A DNA stretch of 64,000 nucleotides from Morchella semilibera (lineage: Eukaryota; Ascomycota; Pezizomycetes; Pezizales; Morchellaceae). Both the position numbers and the translations under genes were made by a program. Where the stretch lies: positions 961,973 to 1,025,972 of the forward strand of contig WBVU01000003.1 in assembly GCA_009192285.1 (NCBI GenBank), given 5' to 3'. A model generated the notes under the pieces. It saw only the letters and a program-made list of their open reading frames with translations. It was not told the DNA's origin and did no database searches. Positions 46,440 through 58,675 of this stretch are shown here, in pieces (position 1 is the stretch's first letter; each line of letters opens with the position of its first letter).

Positions 46440-48124
46440 AGTGCCGTACGCCCTTGGGATAGTGCGTGTGACTTTGCGGGGCGGGGAGCGGGGTCGGGGG
46501 TGGCTGTGTGGGCTATGTGCGGAAGAGAGAGAGGCGGAGGAGGAGAGGGCAGAGCTGCACTGTAGCAAACGAATTGTCCAAGTAACAGGCTTGCGGACTG
46601 GTAGTTCCTGCGATACAAACCCTAATCTGCATATGCGCCGCGCCAAGTCATGGGCGTCTGGCGCCCCGGGCCTGCGGGGTCACTGTTATGTAGCTGATGC
46701 ACTCACTACATGTGCCTGGCGCCGGAAACCGTAAACCCGCAGGAACAGCATTTGTAGACAATACGTCGGCATGTATATCCGATGGCCCAGGGCTATACGT
46801 ATTCGATCAAGGCCAGCCGGTAAATCACCTGACTCGCGGTATAGTAAGGGACCGGAACGCCTTTCTTACACCCGCTTGGATTTGTGTTCTGGTTTATCGG
46901 TTGTGGGGTTAGGAGAATAGGGGGGCTAGATGCTCGGAAATTCATTGCAACATGGGTATATGAGCGGGAGCTCATGATTTAGTGCTTGCTGTCTATGCGG
47001 TCATAATTATATATATAGGGTAGATCAAACGAATTATGGAAAAGAACTTAATACATATCAATCAGCCACAGGAGACATGCGCATGCCAGAGTCCGATTTC
47101 TTTCCGGCCGGTGATATACTATATACCGAGAAAAACGAAGCGATGTCAAGGCGGTATGGGTTCTCGTGATGGCAGATGAAGTTAGAGTCCAAGGGAGTTT
47201 CTTTCTAACTAGTGGGGGTTGAGTGATAAACCCTGTTTTACCATAAATTTACGTTTGCTATTTTCACCTCGATAAAGCTCGAGTGATATTCCATGATCAT
47301 AGCAAGGGTTGATAGATGACCTTCTCCCAGAAATCGTGACCGGGATAACGAACGAGGGAATAATGTCTAGTACTCTCCTCCAGCACCAAGACCACCTGCC
47401 ACGTCCCCGGGGGGGGGGGGGGCACCCACCCGATATAGGGAGCAATATATATACATGTAGTAACAGAAAACAAGAAATCAGGCGGCCCCAAACCCGCACC
47501 CTACCTGACCCACGTTCTCGAAAATACTCTAACCTCCGGACGGTTACTTAAAGTCCGCTGTGCTAGGAACTCTTATCAGAGATTCACCGTAGTATATAAG
47601 GTCGGGAGCCTGTACAATAGCCGCCGCGCCCCGGAGGCAGAACCGAACTAACGGACATAGTATCGAAAGGCTGGGGAGATTACAATGCGGACTCATGGTA
47701 AGGCTGGGACGTGGGAGTTGTAGTCCGTCAGGGGGCGAGTGAGGCCTGGGGTACGTGGTGAACTCCGTTTCGGCGCACTGTCGCATGTGTCAAGTGCGAG
47801 TCGGATATAGCTAGGGTTACAGAAAATGTTTTGTCAAAAAGCTCAATCACGATAATCAAATCGGTAGCGTAGCGTCCACAAGGTGAAGTTTTCCTGTAAC
47901 TATATATAGTTAGCGTTGATTAGGGCTAGGGTTAGTTTGTTGGGGCTATTCCTGAGGTGGTATTCTGTATCCGTATCTGTGCAGGTATCTTGCTAGCACT
48001 TGACACGATGTGCATTGGAAGGGAGTCTACTATACCGAGCCCTACCGAGCCTGTTGCCATCTATCTTTACGCCGATGCGGGTATACGGTTTCTGTCTCAT
48101 TAGCCCGCGGTACTCTCTATTTTT
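46440..48124. other. Intergenic region
   Basis: No supported gene. Contains G14 at 47409-47422, TACATGTA at 47452-47459 and a TTAGGG-like GGGCTAGGGTTAG near 47926. The ORFs here have random composition. Confidence 0.4.
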
Positions 48125-49611
48125 CTACCTGCTGTAGCTTTTAACAGGTCTTTTATATCGGAGCTCTGAGAGCAGGTTTGCAAATACGCCCCTTTTGTGA
48201 TTGTGGTTCAGGGTAATCTTGTCATTGGTAACATCGGTCATTTGATTATCATACAAGCTCTCGATCTCGCGCCGTGGAACTAGGAACATCTTGTCATCCT
48301 CTTTTGCACCGCGGCGCCATAAGACTGCCGGATTATCCCACTTCAATAAATGATATACATTTCACACCGGGGGCGAACAGAAAAACAATGAAGAACTGGA
48401 GCCAAACATCCAGTTGAAGTCATACCTTTTTATATTGAGCCAAGAGGTACCTATATTCTTCATCCACATTTGCGTCGTTCGTAAATTCGCCCATGACGGG
48501 AGCTAGACCAAATGCCCCCAGGAGAAAGGTGTTCTTAGTCCTACTAACCCCATGTCTAGCAAGACTCTCGGTCACGCCGTCCGGTGTTGACACAGCACTA
48601 ATGACAAACTTGACGAGCCTTTTTATCCAGTAAACAGCAGCGCCTTCCTCGATAGACCCCTCTGCCTGCCGAAACTCAATTGTGCCCAAGGTAAGAACAT
48701 GCTCAAAACTAAAACGGTAATCTTTCCAGCAACTGGAAATGGTGTGTTCGTGCGTGGGGGTATGCATTGGATTGATCATATATAGAAGCTCGGGAATTGT
48801 TTTCGCGTTATTAAGTGCCAACATCACGTTGTGATCATCGATCTCTCTCGGATGCCTGCTCCATTACCGGGAAGGATGCAAGAGCCGAAGGGCCTATAAA
48901 TATGGCCCTTGGATATTGGGTGGAGGTCGTTAATAGTATCCTGGAAGAGAATAATCGCCTTTGCTATGCGTTTTAGATCCCTCAAAGTGTAGGGCCGCCC
49001 AATGCCTACATGAACGCGGAGGGGTGTGTTGGGGCTATATGATATGTTGAATGACTTCCTGATGAACCTCATCGTTAAGGGCACCATTAAGTTCCATCCC
49101 TTATATATTAACATTGGTGTGCTGATCTGAACACCTGCAGCGGTTTCTACCCTGCTAGAAGTGTCATCTGTAGTCTTCTTCACCGTGGGGACAATGCTCG
49201 GGTCACAAATAACGAGAAAGATGCGATTTTTGAGGTTAATATCTTTATTGGGAATGCCCTGCTGGCACGACACAAAGGTTTTAAAGTCTTTGCCAGTGGG
49301 TCTAAAGCAGCCGCCACAAGATTGTGTCTCTGGAGAGAATCCTTAGCTGAAAGGCCGTTGAGGATGACCCCGAGCTCGACCCGGACAGTAACATTGTGTG
49401 GTTCGGGAATAGCAGAAGTATGTCTTACATCCCGGGGGGCGTTGCTGTGGGTGGGCGGTACTCGTATTGGGGGGCCAGCACCTGGATAGGAGTTCCGAGG
49501 GAGACTAAGACGTAAGGAACTAGGTGGAACAGTAATCGGAGGAGCTTTTGTGAACTCTGATTTAGCGATATCGGCATTATGGAATAGTGCTGGTGGTGCT
49601 TTCATGATCAT
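48125..49611 (-). pseudogene. Amidoligase_2-like gene, broken by frame changes
   Basis: Minus-strand segments in family order: VRVELGVILNG (about 49360-49390), DPSIVPT..GVQISTPMLIYKGW (49090-49210), LRVHVGIGRPYTLRDLKRIA (48965-49030), HNVMLALNNAKTIPELLYMI (about 48780-48835) and TIEFRQAEGSIEEG (about 48650). Putative amidoligases (ATP-grasp-like fold; glutamine-synthetase-related) show xVExE, HVHVG and EFRQ motifs; the first motif here reads VELG, so one acidic residue appears lost. The frame changes near 49270 and 48870 where I find no satisfactory intron; a 56-nt intron is possible at the first but would delete a helix. A last exon (48125..48340) joins by an 85-nt in-phase intron (GTATGA..GAAG). 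Either a decaying gene or sequencing errors. Confidence 0.55.
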
Positions 49612-50179
49612 ATGGGATGAAAGGCCTGGCTAAAGATAGTCTTGGTAAGTCATAATTCTTCGGTTATATCCACAAAGATACTTACGATATCGGTAAACCG
49701 CAAATTATTACGCGACCAAACAAACGCTTCCAGAAGCTCTCTATCATCGGCCATGTTATGTCCGTCGTGTAAATGATGATCATGGTTGATGTAAGATGTT
49801 TCTCGCCCTGTTTGTCCCATTTTTTTCTATGATCAAGGACATGTAACTCAGTATAAGGCAATGGTGGCTTTGGGCCAGCATAGGCAGGTAATACGCTGGT
49901 TAACTGGGCTTGACTTCCAATGTATTTGTAGGGAAATATAAATCTTTCGATGGGGTGTTGGCTGCGTACCTCTCATACTCTCTAATATCAGGATGCATGT
50001 ATTTGTATACAGAAATCTCGTGGATATTGTTAAGGGTTGGGGCCGAAGGCGGATTGTCGGGGTCACTTGGTCCAGGAGTTAATTAACGCCTCAGGGTTAA
50101 GCTGTGACACGAGAATATACATCAGAAGCAGACGCATCTTGAATATAATGAATACTACATGTACCTACAGGGAGTACAA

Positions 50180-50776
50180 TCAACTACATATATATGCGGG
50201 TATAACCCCAATTTTATCACCCTGAGGTGTAGATATACCACACTCATCACTATATCGAGAGCTGTCGGCTGTACTAGTAGAAAAACGGGTCTGCTTCATT
50301 TTACCGACTGCCCACTCCCGTGGCTGTAAACGGCCTGGGCCCTCAGCGCCCGAGAGATATGATAAACCCGGTTGTGTTATAGTGCATGTTAATTGGTGTT
50401 CTACAAGACAAATACCAGACAAGTAATTAACAGATATCCCGAGGGAGTGAGTATTATGGGAACTGGATGAGCGATGGTGGCGCGGGAAAACATTTCTTTC
50501 CACCTTACTATTCCGGAATTCTACGTAGCCACATACAGCCTGCTGGGCCATGGGCCAATAACCGGACCCCTCTCCGCCAAAAAGGAACCTTTCATCTGTC
50601 CCAGTGCAAAATGAGCACAAGATACGAGTCAATAACTCTTCAACAATAGACGAGGCGGGGGTAGGGGGATCCGTCCCAAAGCCAAGGATGTAGTAAGCTA
50701 GGCCTGGCCCCCTTCGCGTTCTAGGACTCCCAATTTGACGGCGTGGGGGTTGAGTCCCTCCTAGGTCCTGGACGCC
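50180..50776 (-). CDS. Unrecognised gene, at least two exons, 5' end not found
   Basis: The frame is open from 50776 down, with coding-like sequence (GPGLAYYILGFGTDPPTPAS, then SIVEELLTRILCSFCTGTDE, RFLFGGEGSGYWPM) to 50509, a good donor GTAAGG, a 108-nt intron (50401-50508) ending CTTGTAG, and a last exon 50180..50400 in phase (split codon AAA). The intron is a multiple of three and has no stop, so its retention would also keep the frame. A CSFC pair is the only motif. No ATG exists early enough, so an upstream exon is needed. Function unknown. Confidence 0.4.
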   Translation of the reverse strand, partial: GVQDLGGTQPPRRQIGSPRTRRGPGLAYYILGFGTDPPTPASSIVEELLTRILCSFCTGTDERFLFGGEGSGYWPMAQQAVCGYVEFRNSKVERNVFPRHHRSSSSHNTHSLGISVNYLSGICLVEHQLTCTITQPGLSYLSGAEGPGRLQPREWAVGKMKQTRFSTSTADSSRYSDECGISTPQGDKIGVIPAYICS

Positions 50777-51188
50777 CTATGAGGCAATTGCCCCCATAAA
50801 CCTACCTGTAGGTCTTCTATTCCACTCGAAGGTTGAATTGTGTTCGGTTTCTTAGCTGAGACGACGAATACGTGTAACCGGCCTCTCCCCGTTTGTCAAG
50901 CAGTAAGAAAGAAGAAAAGGAGATCCTCAACTTTTGATGAAAATTCAACCCTGACATATCAAACCTTCCTGACGGGCTAACCCAATCTATTCAAGATCAC
51001 TGAACTTGGGTGCTAGCACTTTCCGCCTCGGGGGTCTTCTGTGGTCCGCTTACCTTTAGTTGATCCGGCGGGCCGGCTTTGAATGAGCTTCGGCTTGGCG
51101 CGAGTGATGGACCGTGATTAGCTTATTACTCATTTTATTTATTTATTATTTGTGCGCGTCTAGCTTAATTCTATAGCTATGAAATTAA

Positions 51189-51573
51189 TTAACTGTCAGG
51201 GTAATTTGCAGGAAGGGCTGGTAGGATTCGTGCTCTATCGGGGGGGGGGGGCTCTGGTCTCGGGGGTAGATTGGGGTAGAGCACGTGTGGGTTCGTTTGG
51301 TGTAATGGCGTACGTCTGTCTGGTGTTTCATGGGCCGCAAATTTGAAGGGGGCCGGAACATAGACGTTTTGATAGTAGTAGGGACTGGAGTTGTATACAT
51401 CTGGGGGCGATTCCGTATTGTGTGTGAGCGCGGGTTCAGACCTTGGGGCGGGGGAGGGGGGGTAGGAGTACATGTAGTTACCTTTTTTCTTCGGCGTGAG
51501 CTCTACTTCCTCGTGCTTGTCTGTGGCGCGCAGGATAAACTCCCTCTAACTCATCCATGGAGATAGTGGCCAT
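51189..51573 (-). CDS. Unrecognised proline-rich reading frame, possibly frameshifted at the start
   Basis: From about 51555 to the TAA at 51189-51191 the frame reads EFILRATDKHEEVELTPKKK, then a Tyr/Pro-rich tail (YSYPPSPAPRSEP; PYYYQNVYVP; LPPRPEPPPPDRAR). The ATG at 51573 starts MATISMDELE in another frame, which would run smoothly into REFILRAT with one extra base, so either a one-base loss or an intron ending TTAG at about 51556 separates them. About 120 residues. No family recognised. Confidence 0.35.
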
Positions 51574-51994
51574 TGTTTATACTTAACGGGACCGTCTTTG
51601 CACAAAGAAGGAGAGAAGGTGGGTGATGAGTGGAGCGAGTGGTAGTGAGGCTCCTTGGTCCCATTTTCTGCCCCTGTACCCGTTGCTGGAAGACTCTAAT
51701 GATATTGGCTTTCATCGTACCATGGTCGCGGGATTTGTAGGACTAAAATAAGTGATCTCTTCTAGCCTCCAGCTCAAGAGCTCAATAAAAATAAGTAATG
51801 TGTAAAGGCGTGCGCGTGCCTAGGCAGTGGCCCAAGTAGTACCGGTGCTGAGCCTATCCAAGTGGCAGGGAGGTTCGAGTTACTAGCTGTGATCCGGGCA
51901 CCACGCTAAACCAGACATACTTGAGGTTCTGACGGGAAGTTGGGAACAACATACAACCGCTCCAGTACGGTAATTCTCCCGCAATTTCAACACC

Positions 51995-53040
51995 ATGGAC
52001 GAAGCTATGAATGACGAAGCTATGAACGACGAAGCTATGAACGACGATGTCAGACATCCGGTAACTGGGCCTAGTCGCCCCCATGCCTGGGGAAACCCTA
52101 CCTCTCCCCAGCTGAACATGCCACGCTTCTTGCTGCCCAGCAAGCCGAGAGCAAGCAACGCGCCGAAGCTGTATATTCCCCCGCCCCAGCTGAAATCCCC
52201 GCCATACTAACAACTGTCCAGATGGACACCTTCATTGGCAAGCTTAAAGAGATGATTGTCTGGGAGCCCTTCCTTCTCGACCAATCTATCTCCGAGCTAG
52301 AACTTGTCACTCGCAGTAGTATCAGCGAGCTCGAACGTCTCGCTTTACGCACCGCCGCCCGCACAAATGCCTACTTCTGGCTGCGTAACCCCAACCAAGG
52401 GCCCGCACATCCAGTCCGCCGCCGTGTACCACCTCGTCTCCGACTCAGGGAACAAGCCGCGTACCGTGTTCGTGCGCCTCAAGCGTGAACTCGCAAACAT
52501 CGACGAGTTTGTCAGCTCCATAACCCCCGCTAGGGTGGAGTCGGTGTACTGGAACGAGGGGGGAAGATATGCCTTTATCAACTTCAACGACCGACCGGGA
52601 GCAGAGGCGTATATGCGATACATGGCCTGCCACCCTTCCCACCCATATCATTGGGAGGTCAAGAACACACTTATGAACAAAGACCCTCGCCTCATGAATA
52701 GTACCACCGCCGAGGCAGTCATTGTCAATGGTGCAACGAGGATCTTGAGGTTGAATAAGGTTCCGGTCGATTTTTCGTACGGGAGGGCGTGGAGCATCGG
52801 TGATACTGGCCATCCAAGGTTCTGCCATGTATTGAGAATTAGGGAAGGGGAGGTGGATAAAGACTTTGCGCTCGAGTTCGATGATGTTGCGAAGGCGATT
52901 AGTGCGAGGATCGGTTGTCAGCGCAGAGAGAGTTGAGGGGTGTGGGATTCGTCTGGATGGCGAACGAGATGGATAGGACAATTGAGGGGTTCACAGAGGA
53001 GCTGAACGGTGTACTTTCTCCTGTCAAGATTAGCTTGTGA
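51995..53040 (+). pseudogene. RRM-like protein gene relic with several frame changes
   Basis: Coding-like segments in three frames: MDEAMNDEA repeats from the ATG at 51995 (15-bp units); AEHATLLAAQQAESKQRAEA through MDTFIGKLKEMIVWEPFLLD and a helix to about 52400; GPHIQSAAVYHLVSDSGNKP to about 52920; then RELRGVGFVWMANEMDRTIE to a TGA at 53040. The third segment has RRM-like strands TVFVRL (RNP2-like) and GRYAFINF (RNP1-like), and a second possible RRM follows (TRILRLNKVP..). I tested GT-AG joins at each change and none keeps phase with a believable length, so it is probably a pseudogene. A homologue elsewhere would settle this. Confidence 0.45.
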
Positions 53041-54139
53041 GGTGTAGAAGGGTCATGGAGCTAGTCCTGTCTCTCTCTCTCTCTCTTTTTCTTCTTTAGC
53101 CTACGCCCTGAGAACAAGTGCATCCGTTTAGCTGTGTAACACAGGTAGATAGTAATTCATTCAACTCTTGAGAAAGATCCGTTATTGGTGCTTTTCTTTA
53201 ATTACAGGAGGGATTCATTGGGGCTTACGGGTTGCTAACCAGGGCTTGATACGTTGCCAGTATTCTCCAGCGATTTGATGACATTTCTAGCTAGTATTTA
53301 TTTCATGAAGGCCATTGTCAAATCCGGTGCCTCTACTCAACTATAGGTATTATCACGCAGGCTGCTGGGGGAGAGCTGCTACACAAATAGTCAGGAGTTA
53401 CCCACTATCATCGTCATAGGAGAAGTATACTTCATAACGGGGGGAGGACAACGGAAACCCACAAATCTCTCACCGCTATAAATCCCGCCAGATTAGAGAT
53501 GGGAGGTGTATATTAGCGCTGGGTCGACACTGGCATCTTCCGATGTATAATTCCTTTAGTGGGGGGAACTGAGAGGAAACTAATGAGGATGAAAAACCGG
53601 TCTCATCTAGCCGGTTCCAAAAACGAAGAGGAGGGAAAGGAGGTATATAGACATGTATTTAAGCATCTAGCGCAGTTTGAACAAGTGTCTACAATGACGA
53701 GCGCTGGATCGATTGTCCTTTGAACGGTGAGGAATGAATTATACCGCAACAGATGTGAGACCCCATACCCGAGAGGTGAATATGTAATCCAAGCCTCATC
53801 TCACGATCCGATTCCCTGCCTAGCGACTACAAAGTATATGCACCCTGCCTCAAGTACTATTCACCCCTTTTGAGGGCCGAATCACCATTACCAATCACTT
53901 TTGTTCCTCCCGGAGAACTCTGTATATATACTCTGTCAATTGAGCGGGCGCCGTTATGACTATCGATCGTGGGCTGACAGAGCGGGTGCGGAAGATATAA
54001 TATATTAATACCTATTTCTGGCTATCAGGCCATATTCTCAGACAAACTCACACTTCATCTCGACTTTATCCTGAACGCAGCCCAATGATGTAGCGGACAC
54101 TAACAATCCTAGCATGGGAGAAGCCCCAAGTACTTTAGC

Positions 54140-54454
54140 CTATATACCACTAACATGATTCGCCATAATTAAATTTTCGCTCCGAAGGACAAAATATTCA
54201 CAGATAGCCGCCGCGCCGTCATTGTCCCTCACTCGTGCCAAGAGATGGATGCCACAACTACACCCCACATTAAAGCACCCATAGGACCCCACAATCGCCT
54301 CTGGTAACAGCAACGTTGCCTCCTTAGAGCGACACGCTACTAAAGTGTCATCTACGCAGTCATATGTATTTCGCCCTACAAGCACGGGGACATCAGCTCC
54401 AACCTGCGCTACCTCCAGAATGCCGCAATTAAGCAGTGGGTTCCTGCAATGCAA
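54140..54454 (-). pseudogene. Possible ankyrin-like relic
   Basis: The minus-strand reading holds NPLLNCGILEVAQVGADVPV and later HLLARVRDNDGAAAICEYFV, both loosely like ankyrin helices with a GAD turn. The frame is short, conserved glycines are missing and no flanking exons are found. Weak call. Confidence 0.25.
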
Positions 54455-57400
54455 AACTCTACCATCGGCTCGGCCTTAGTGAATGCACGCGAGGTGTAGG
54501 TAAGCCACGCCCTATTACCCGCATTGAGAAGTCAGGCACATTTAACATTGTCTCAGTAAACATCGCAAGCTGCGAACATTGAGACAGCAGCGGCGCCAAC
54601 ACCGACCAAGCCGAAAACCAAAAGCCCAAGAGGGGCATTCTCGGGATGACATTCGAGTTATGGTAGCCATCACTAGGGGAGGGAGGCTGCAATTATGTAT
54701 TCTTCTACTCCGTGTAGCTGCGTTCCCGTATAGGTTGCAACGCTAATGCTTGTTCGCCTTTGACAGCTCGTAACACATACATCTATCAGCTCTAGGGCTG
54801 AACAACCCAACATCGAATCGGGCGCCCGATGCGGCCTCGGGATGGAGACATATGCATCTTATCCATGATCTTTCATACTGTGACTTACTGTATCGGAAGC
54901 CTCATCTAACCTTTGGGGGGGGGGGGGGGAGGCTGTAGGCAAGGTCTAGAGTAGGTGATCCGCGAAGCCCCCCCAAACGGGAAATATGAACCTCAAAAAG
55001 ACCGATAGCACCTAGAGTGAGTTACTATCAAAGGAGGTCAATATATATTAACGCTTGAAAAAATAAACATATCAAGAGATAGCCTGATGCCGAATATGGG
55101 GCTACTATACCGAGAACGTTCATGGGAGCGGGGGGAGTGCGAAATAGGTTCTGGAACAGAACCTCCTGTTAAAGATAAACTTTTGGCGCTAGTGGTCGGG
55201 GGCCGTTCGCCCGTGGGCTAAATTGACCAAGGAGAACGTGGACTATGATTCCCGCTTCCAAGTACCCGTAACAACAATCGTCGCATCTGCCTACAAGTTC
55301 CCGTGGAGCGAGGTGAACGGGTTTGTACCACCGATCCGTGTCTCTGCCCTGAGTATGTCGCTTCATAGGACTTGCCTAAAAGCCCGACAGAGTGATGGAG
55401 AGGTAGGTGTTCTAAGAAGTAAACAGGGCAATCTGATGCCGGGCAATATACTCCCGGTACTTAAGAGTGTGGTCCAGGCCGCGGGAAGTGTCTTCTAAGA
55501 AACGGACAAGATTGTGGTAAGCGATTCAAACCACTGGTTAAGTCAACGGTTTCAGGGGGATCTGATTAGCTCAAACATTGACAGGAAAGAACTAAAACCA
55601 CACTGACTACGTAACAATGTTTTGCAGAACTGGCGCCGGGAAAAACGGCCAGGAGCTCTGAAGACGAGCATCAAGGGAAAAAAAAAGACCCTTTCCGGCA
55701 GGAAGAATCGCAGTAAATTAGGTCCTAGGTTCTTAGATATGTCGGACCCCCAGTCTGCCGGGAGTGGGGGCTCACCCCTAGCGCTCTAGCAGCTAGATAA
55801 TCGCCTCCAAACCTTTTAGCACAGCTCAACGCTTGGCGGTGGTGTTTATTTGACAACAAGCGTGCTTGGCCCGGGCTGTTGGGTGGTGTAGTTAATACGG
55901 TACGGTACCTGTAGCGGCTTGGGCAGGTCTATGACTTCTTTTGTCATGGCGGGGACGTGCTACCACTATTAACTAGCAACCTCAGCAAACGCTAACTTGC
56001 ATGTGCTCTAATTCCTATGATTTTGGGCTGAATGGGGTTGGGGCCGTCGGCTGATGAGGTAACTAGTCGTTGGAGTTTGTTTTTAACACTGAGAATCAAA
56101 GCTAATTATGTGGTAGAGTGAAAGATATTCGCATGGACACAATGTTTATTTCCTGGGCGTCTCAGGATCCCTCCAGTACCGGGGGGGGGGGGGGGGTAAA
56201 GCACCGAATCATGGTTATAATCCTGATTCTCTTAATACTTGAGGGCGTATACTGGACAATTCGGTGGGGGCGGGGGTGCTTTCGGGTTTAGCCTACCCAG
56301 AAACGTTTTCTTCACAGATCGCCTTGCTAAATATCTCGCTAAGACATTGATATCATATTTGGTATTTGACCTGAGCGAGTACAGGAACCGTGATGTATCT
56401 CCACTAGATCGTTCGTAATCCTGTGGTGGGGTTATGAACCGGGGACAGCTCAGTGCAAGGTGTCAAAAGGGGGGAGATAGTCTGTGTGGATCGATACTCT
56501 GAAAGAGTTTTAAATCAGCTAACGGTTTAGAACTTAAATGTACAGTCATCCCTCTCGATTGCTAGTGACATCGTCCAGTGATGTGCTTAGATACATATAC
56601 ATATATCAGCGCCGATATAGCGTCCGGTGGCCGCAGGATGCATATAGTCCTATGACTCCTATTCAGTGCACTAGTGACTTCCCCAGTTTCCCTTCAAGGG
56701 TAAACCGCTCACTCATATTCTTTCCGATTCAACAGCATTGCCGATGGACTAGAACAATTGACCCCCATGGGGCCGGGCCTAAAGGGACTTGTGCCTTTTC
56801 TGAAGGGGAGATCGGGCTGAGATGGACGACCCAGTTCATTCCTGGTGTTGGCCCCAAGTAAAGGGTTCGGAAGCGTTGATGCCGCTCATCTATGAAGCAC
56901 ACCCTTTGGTACTTTCCCGCCCCTACACGCTTTGCCGGCTAGGCGGATATAGCTTGAATATAAGTTTGGGGTCCTGGGATCTTGCCGGCTTGGGGTCGTT
57001 TGTGTACCCGGGGCCGTCGCTAAGGCTGATTTTGAACCGCTTTGTTGAGTTTAAACTAGGGAATAATATATGGGTGTTTTTTTACTGTCAGTTGTAAGGT
57101 ATGGAGTATTTTCTTGAGAGGTTGGGGGCTTTTCCGGCGTGTCGGTGGTGTTTTGGCCTATAGTGGATGTCAAAGGATTGTTGTGGGTGCCCGCGTTGCT
57201 ACAATTAGTAGAGGTTTCAATTGGCCGGGGACAAGGACGGGCTGCTTGGGCTGCTTTTCAACGGGCATGGCTGGGCCATGGGCCTTTTTCACGGGCTAGG
57301 GCGGGAGGGTGTGAAAGTTAGACCCGGGCTAAACCGGTAAGCCTGGGCTCTAGAGAATTCAAGCAATAATTGTTTTTATAGGCCTTTTTATATTTTCTTA

Positions 57401-57764
57401 GTGACCTTTAAACCGGGCAAAACTAGAGACTAGCTGGTCTTAGTTAGTTTAAAGTAAAGCAATGAACAGCAGCCAACTACGTAGTTCCTACGGACGGGCA
57501 CCAGGTTCTGAGACGAACACTAGTCATATCAGCCCGGGCTATATTTCTTGCCCGGGCCTGGCTGGGCTATTGAGCTAGGCCCTGTGTCTGTATCATGGAC
57601 TGGACTGGGCCGAACCTCTTTTCTAGCTCGGGGCGGCCCATAGAGACCATTGGGTGGCGTTAGCTCACAGTCGTTGGAGCTTGAAACCCCTACCAAGGGA
57701 TTATAGGGCTAGAGATGTAATACTCTCAGAGGCCCTTGAAAGTATGTCTGCCATAAGGGTCCTC

Positions 57765-57798
57765 CGCGGGGGTGAATAATTAAGGGACCTCCCCCGCG
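57765..57798. repeat. GC-rich hairpin
   Basis: CGCGGGGG (57765-57772) and CCCCCGCG (57791-57798) form a perfect 8-bp stem around an AT-rich 18-nt loop containing AATAATTAA. The flanks have GGTCC/GGGACC as further partial complementarity. Confidence 0.7.
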
Positions 57799-58627
57799 AA
57801 ACAATACCTTATAATCTGAAACTTGCTTCCAATGTTTTATAACGTACCTTGAATCTGACCTACCATGACTACGCTATGCGTTTCTCCATGTGTTGCGTAG
57901 GAGGTATCATTAAGCATAAATTTTTCGCACCGTTGATGCACCGGTACGCCCAACAGTAGCTCCAACGAGACTGTGCAGCTGTTAAACTATTATTCGAATG
58001 CAGGACGAGAGCCAAGGTGCAGCGAGGTATCAAATTGCGATACAAGTGTTTCTAGCTCCCTATTGATGTATATGTCCAGGCGGATCGTTGAAACCCTAAG
58101 CCTGGAGGCGACAGGAATGTTGTCCCTGTAGAAATAAACTAAGCGATTAGCGGAAAGTTCTTTCCTAATTGGATAGTGCGTTCTTACGTTCGGAATGAAG
58201 AGCCGGCAAATTATCTGTGTGCACGTTGTACTTAGGGGGGGGGGATGTTTACACTGCGAGCCAAGCCAGGGGTGTGATATCGCAGTCACAGAAAAGCCGA
58301 TAGAGGAAAAGTTTATTTTTGACGACTAGAAAAACAATAGCGGTATAGTCAGGTAAGTTCGGCTTTGTCGTTAGGCGACATGATAGTTGCTTTAGTGTGG
58401 GGCACAAATTTTGAATAACCCTAAACCCCAATTATGCGACAGGGGATGAGGTGGACGCTAGTCGAAAGATCAACCACATTTTCCCTCTGTCCAGTTTGAT
58501 ACTCGCCCACTCCACCCTTTTCCTCATCACCATTTCTTTCGGGGCCCAACTTCTTCCGCAGTGAAATTTCCTGCCTCTTCCCGTGCGAAGGATAACAAAA
58601 TCGAAGGAAGCGATTTCTCGTCTAACG

Positions 58628-58635
58628 TGACGTCA
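58628..58635. promoter_or_regulatory. CRE-type palindrome TGACGTCA
   Basis: The consensus site of ATF/CREB bZIP factors lies 41 bp upstream of the ATG at 58676, and probably within or just before the 5' leader of that gene. One exact 8-bp match is expected about once per 65 kb by chance, so the position is suggestive only. Confidence 0.45.
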
Positions 58636-58675
58636 CCCAGTCAACAAAGAGCGCATCACAGGGAATAAAGGAGAG

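Larger units (their letters stand above)
53041..58675. other. About 5.6 kb with only doubtful relics
   Basis: Contains an ankyrin-like relic (54140-54454), G17 at 54913-54929, G16 at 56181-56196, GGGC/GCCC-rich sequence at 57230-57620 and a hairpin at 57765-57798. A 99-codon minus-strand ORF at 57990-58289 has protein-like composition in its second half (RLRVSTIRLDIYINRELETL) but no recognisable domain. Confidence 0.35.
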
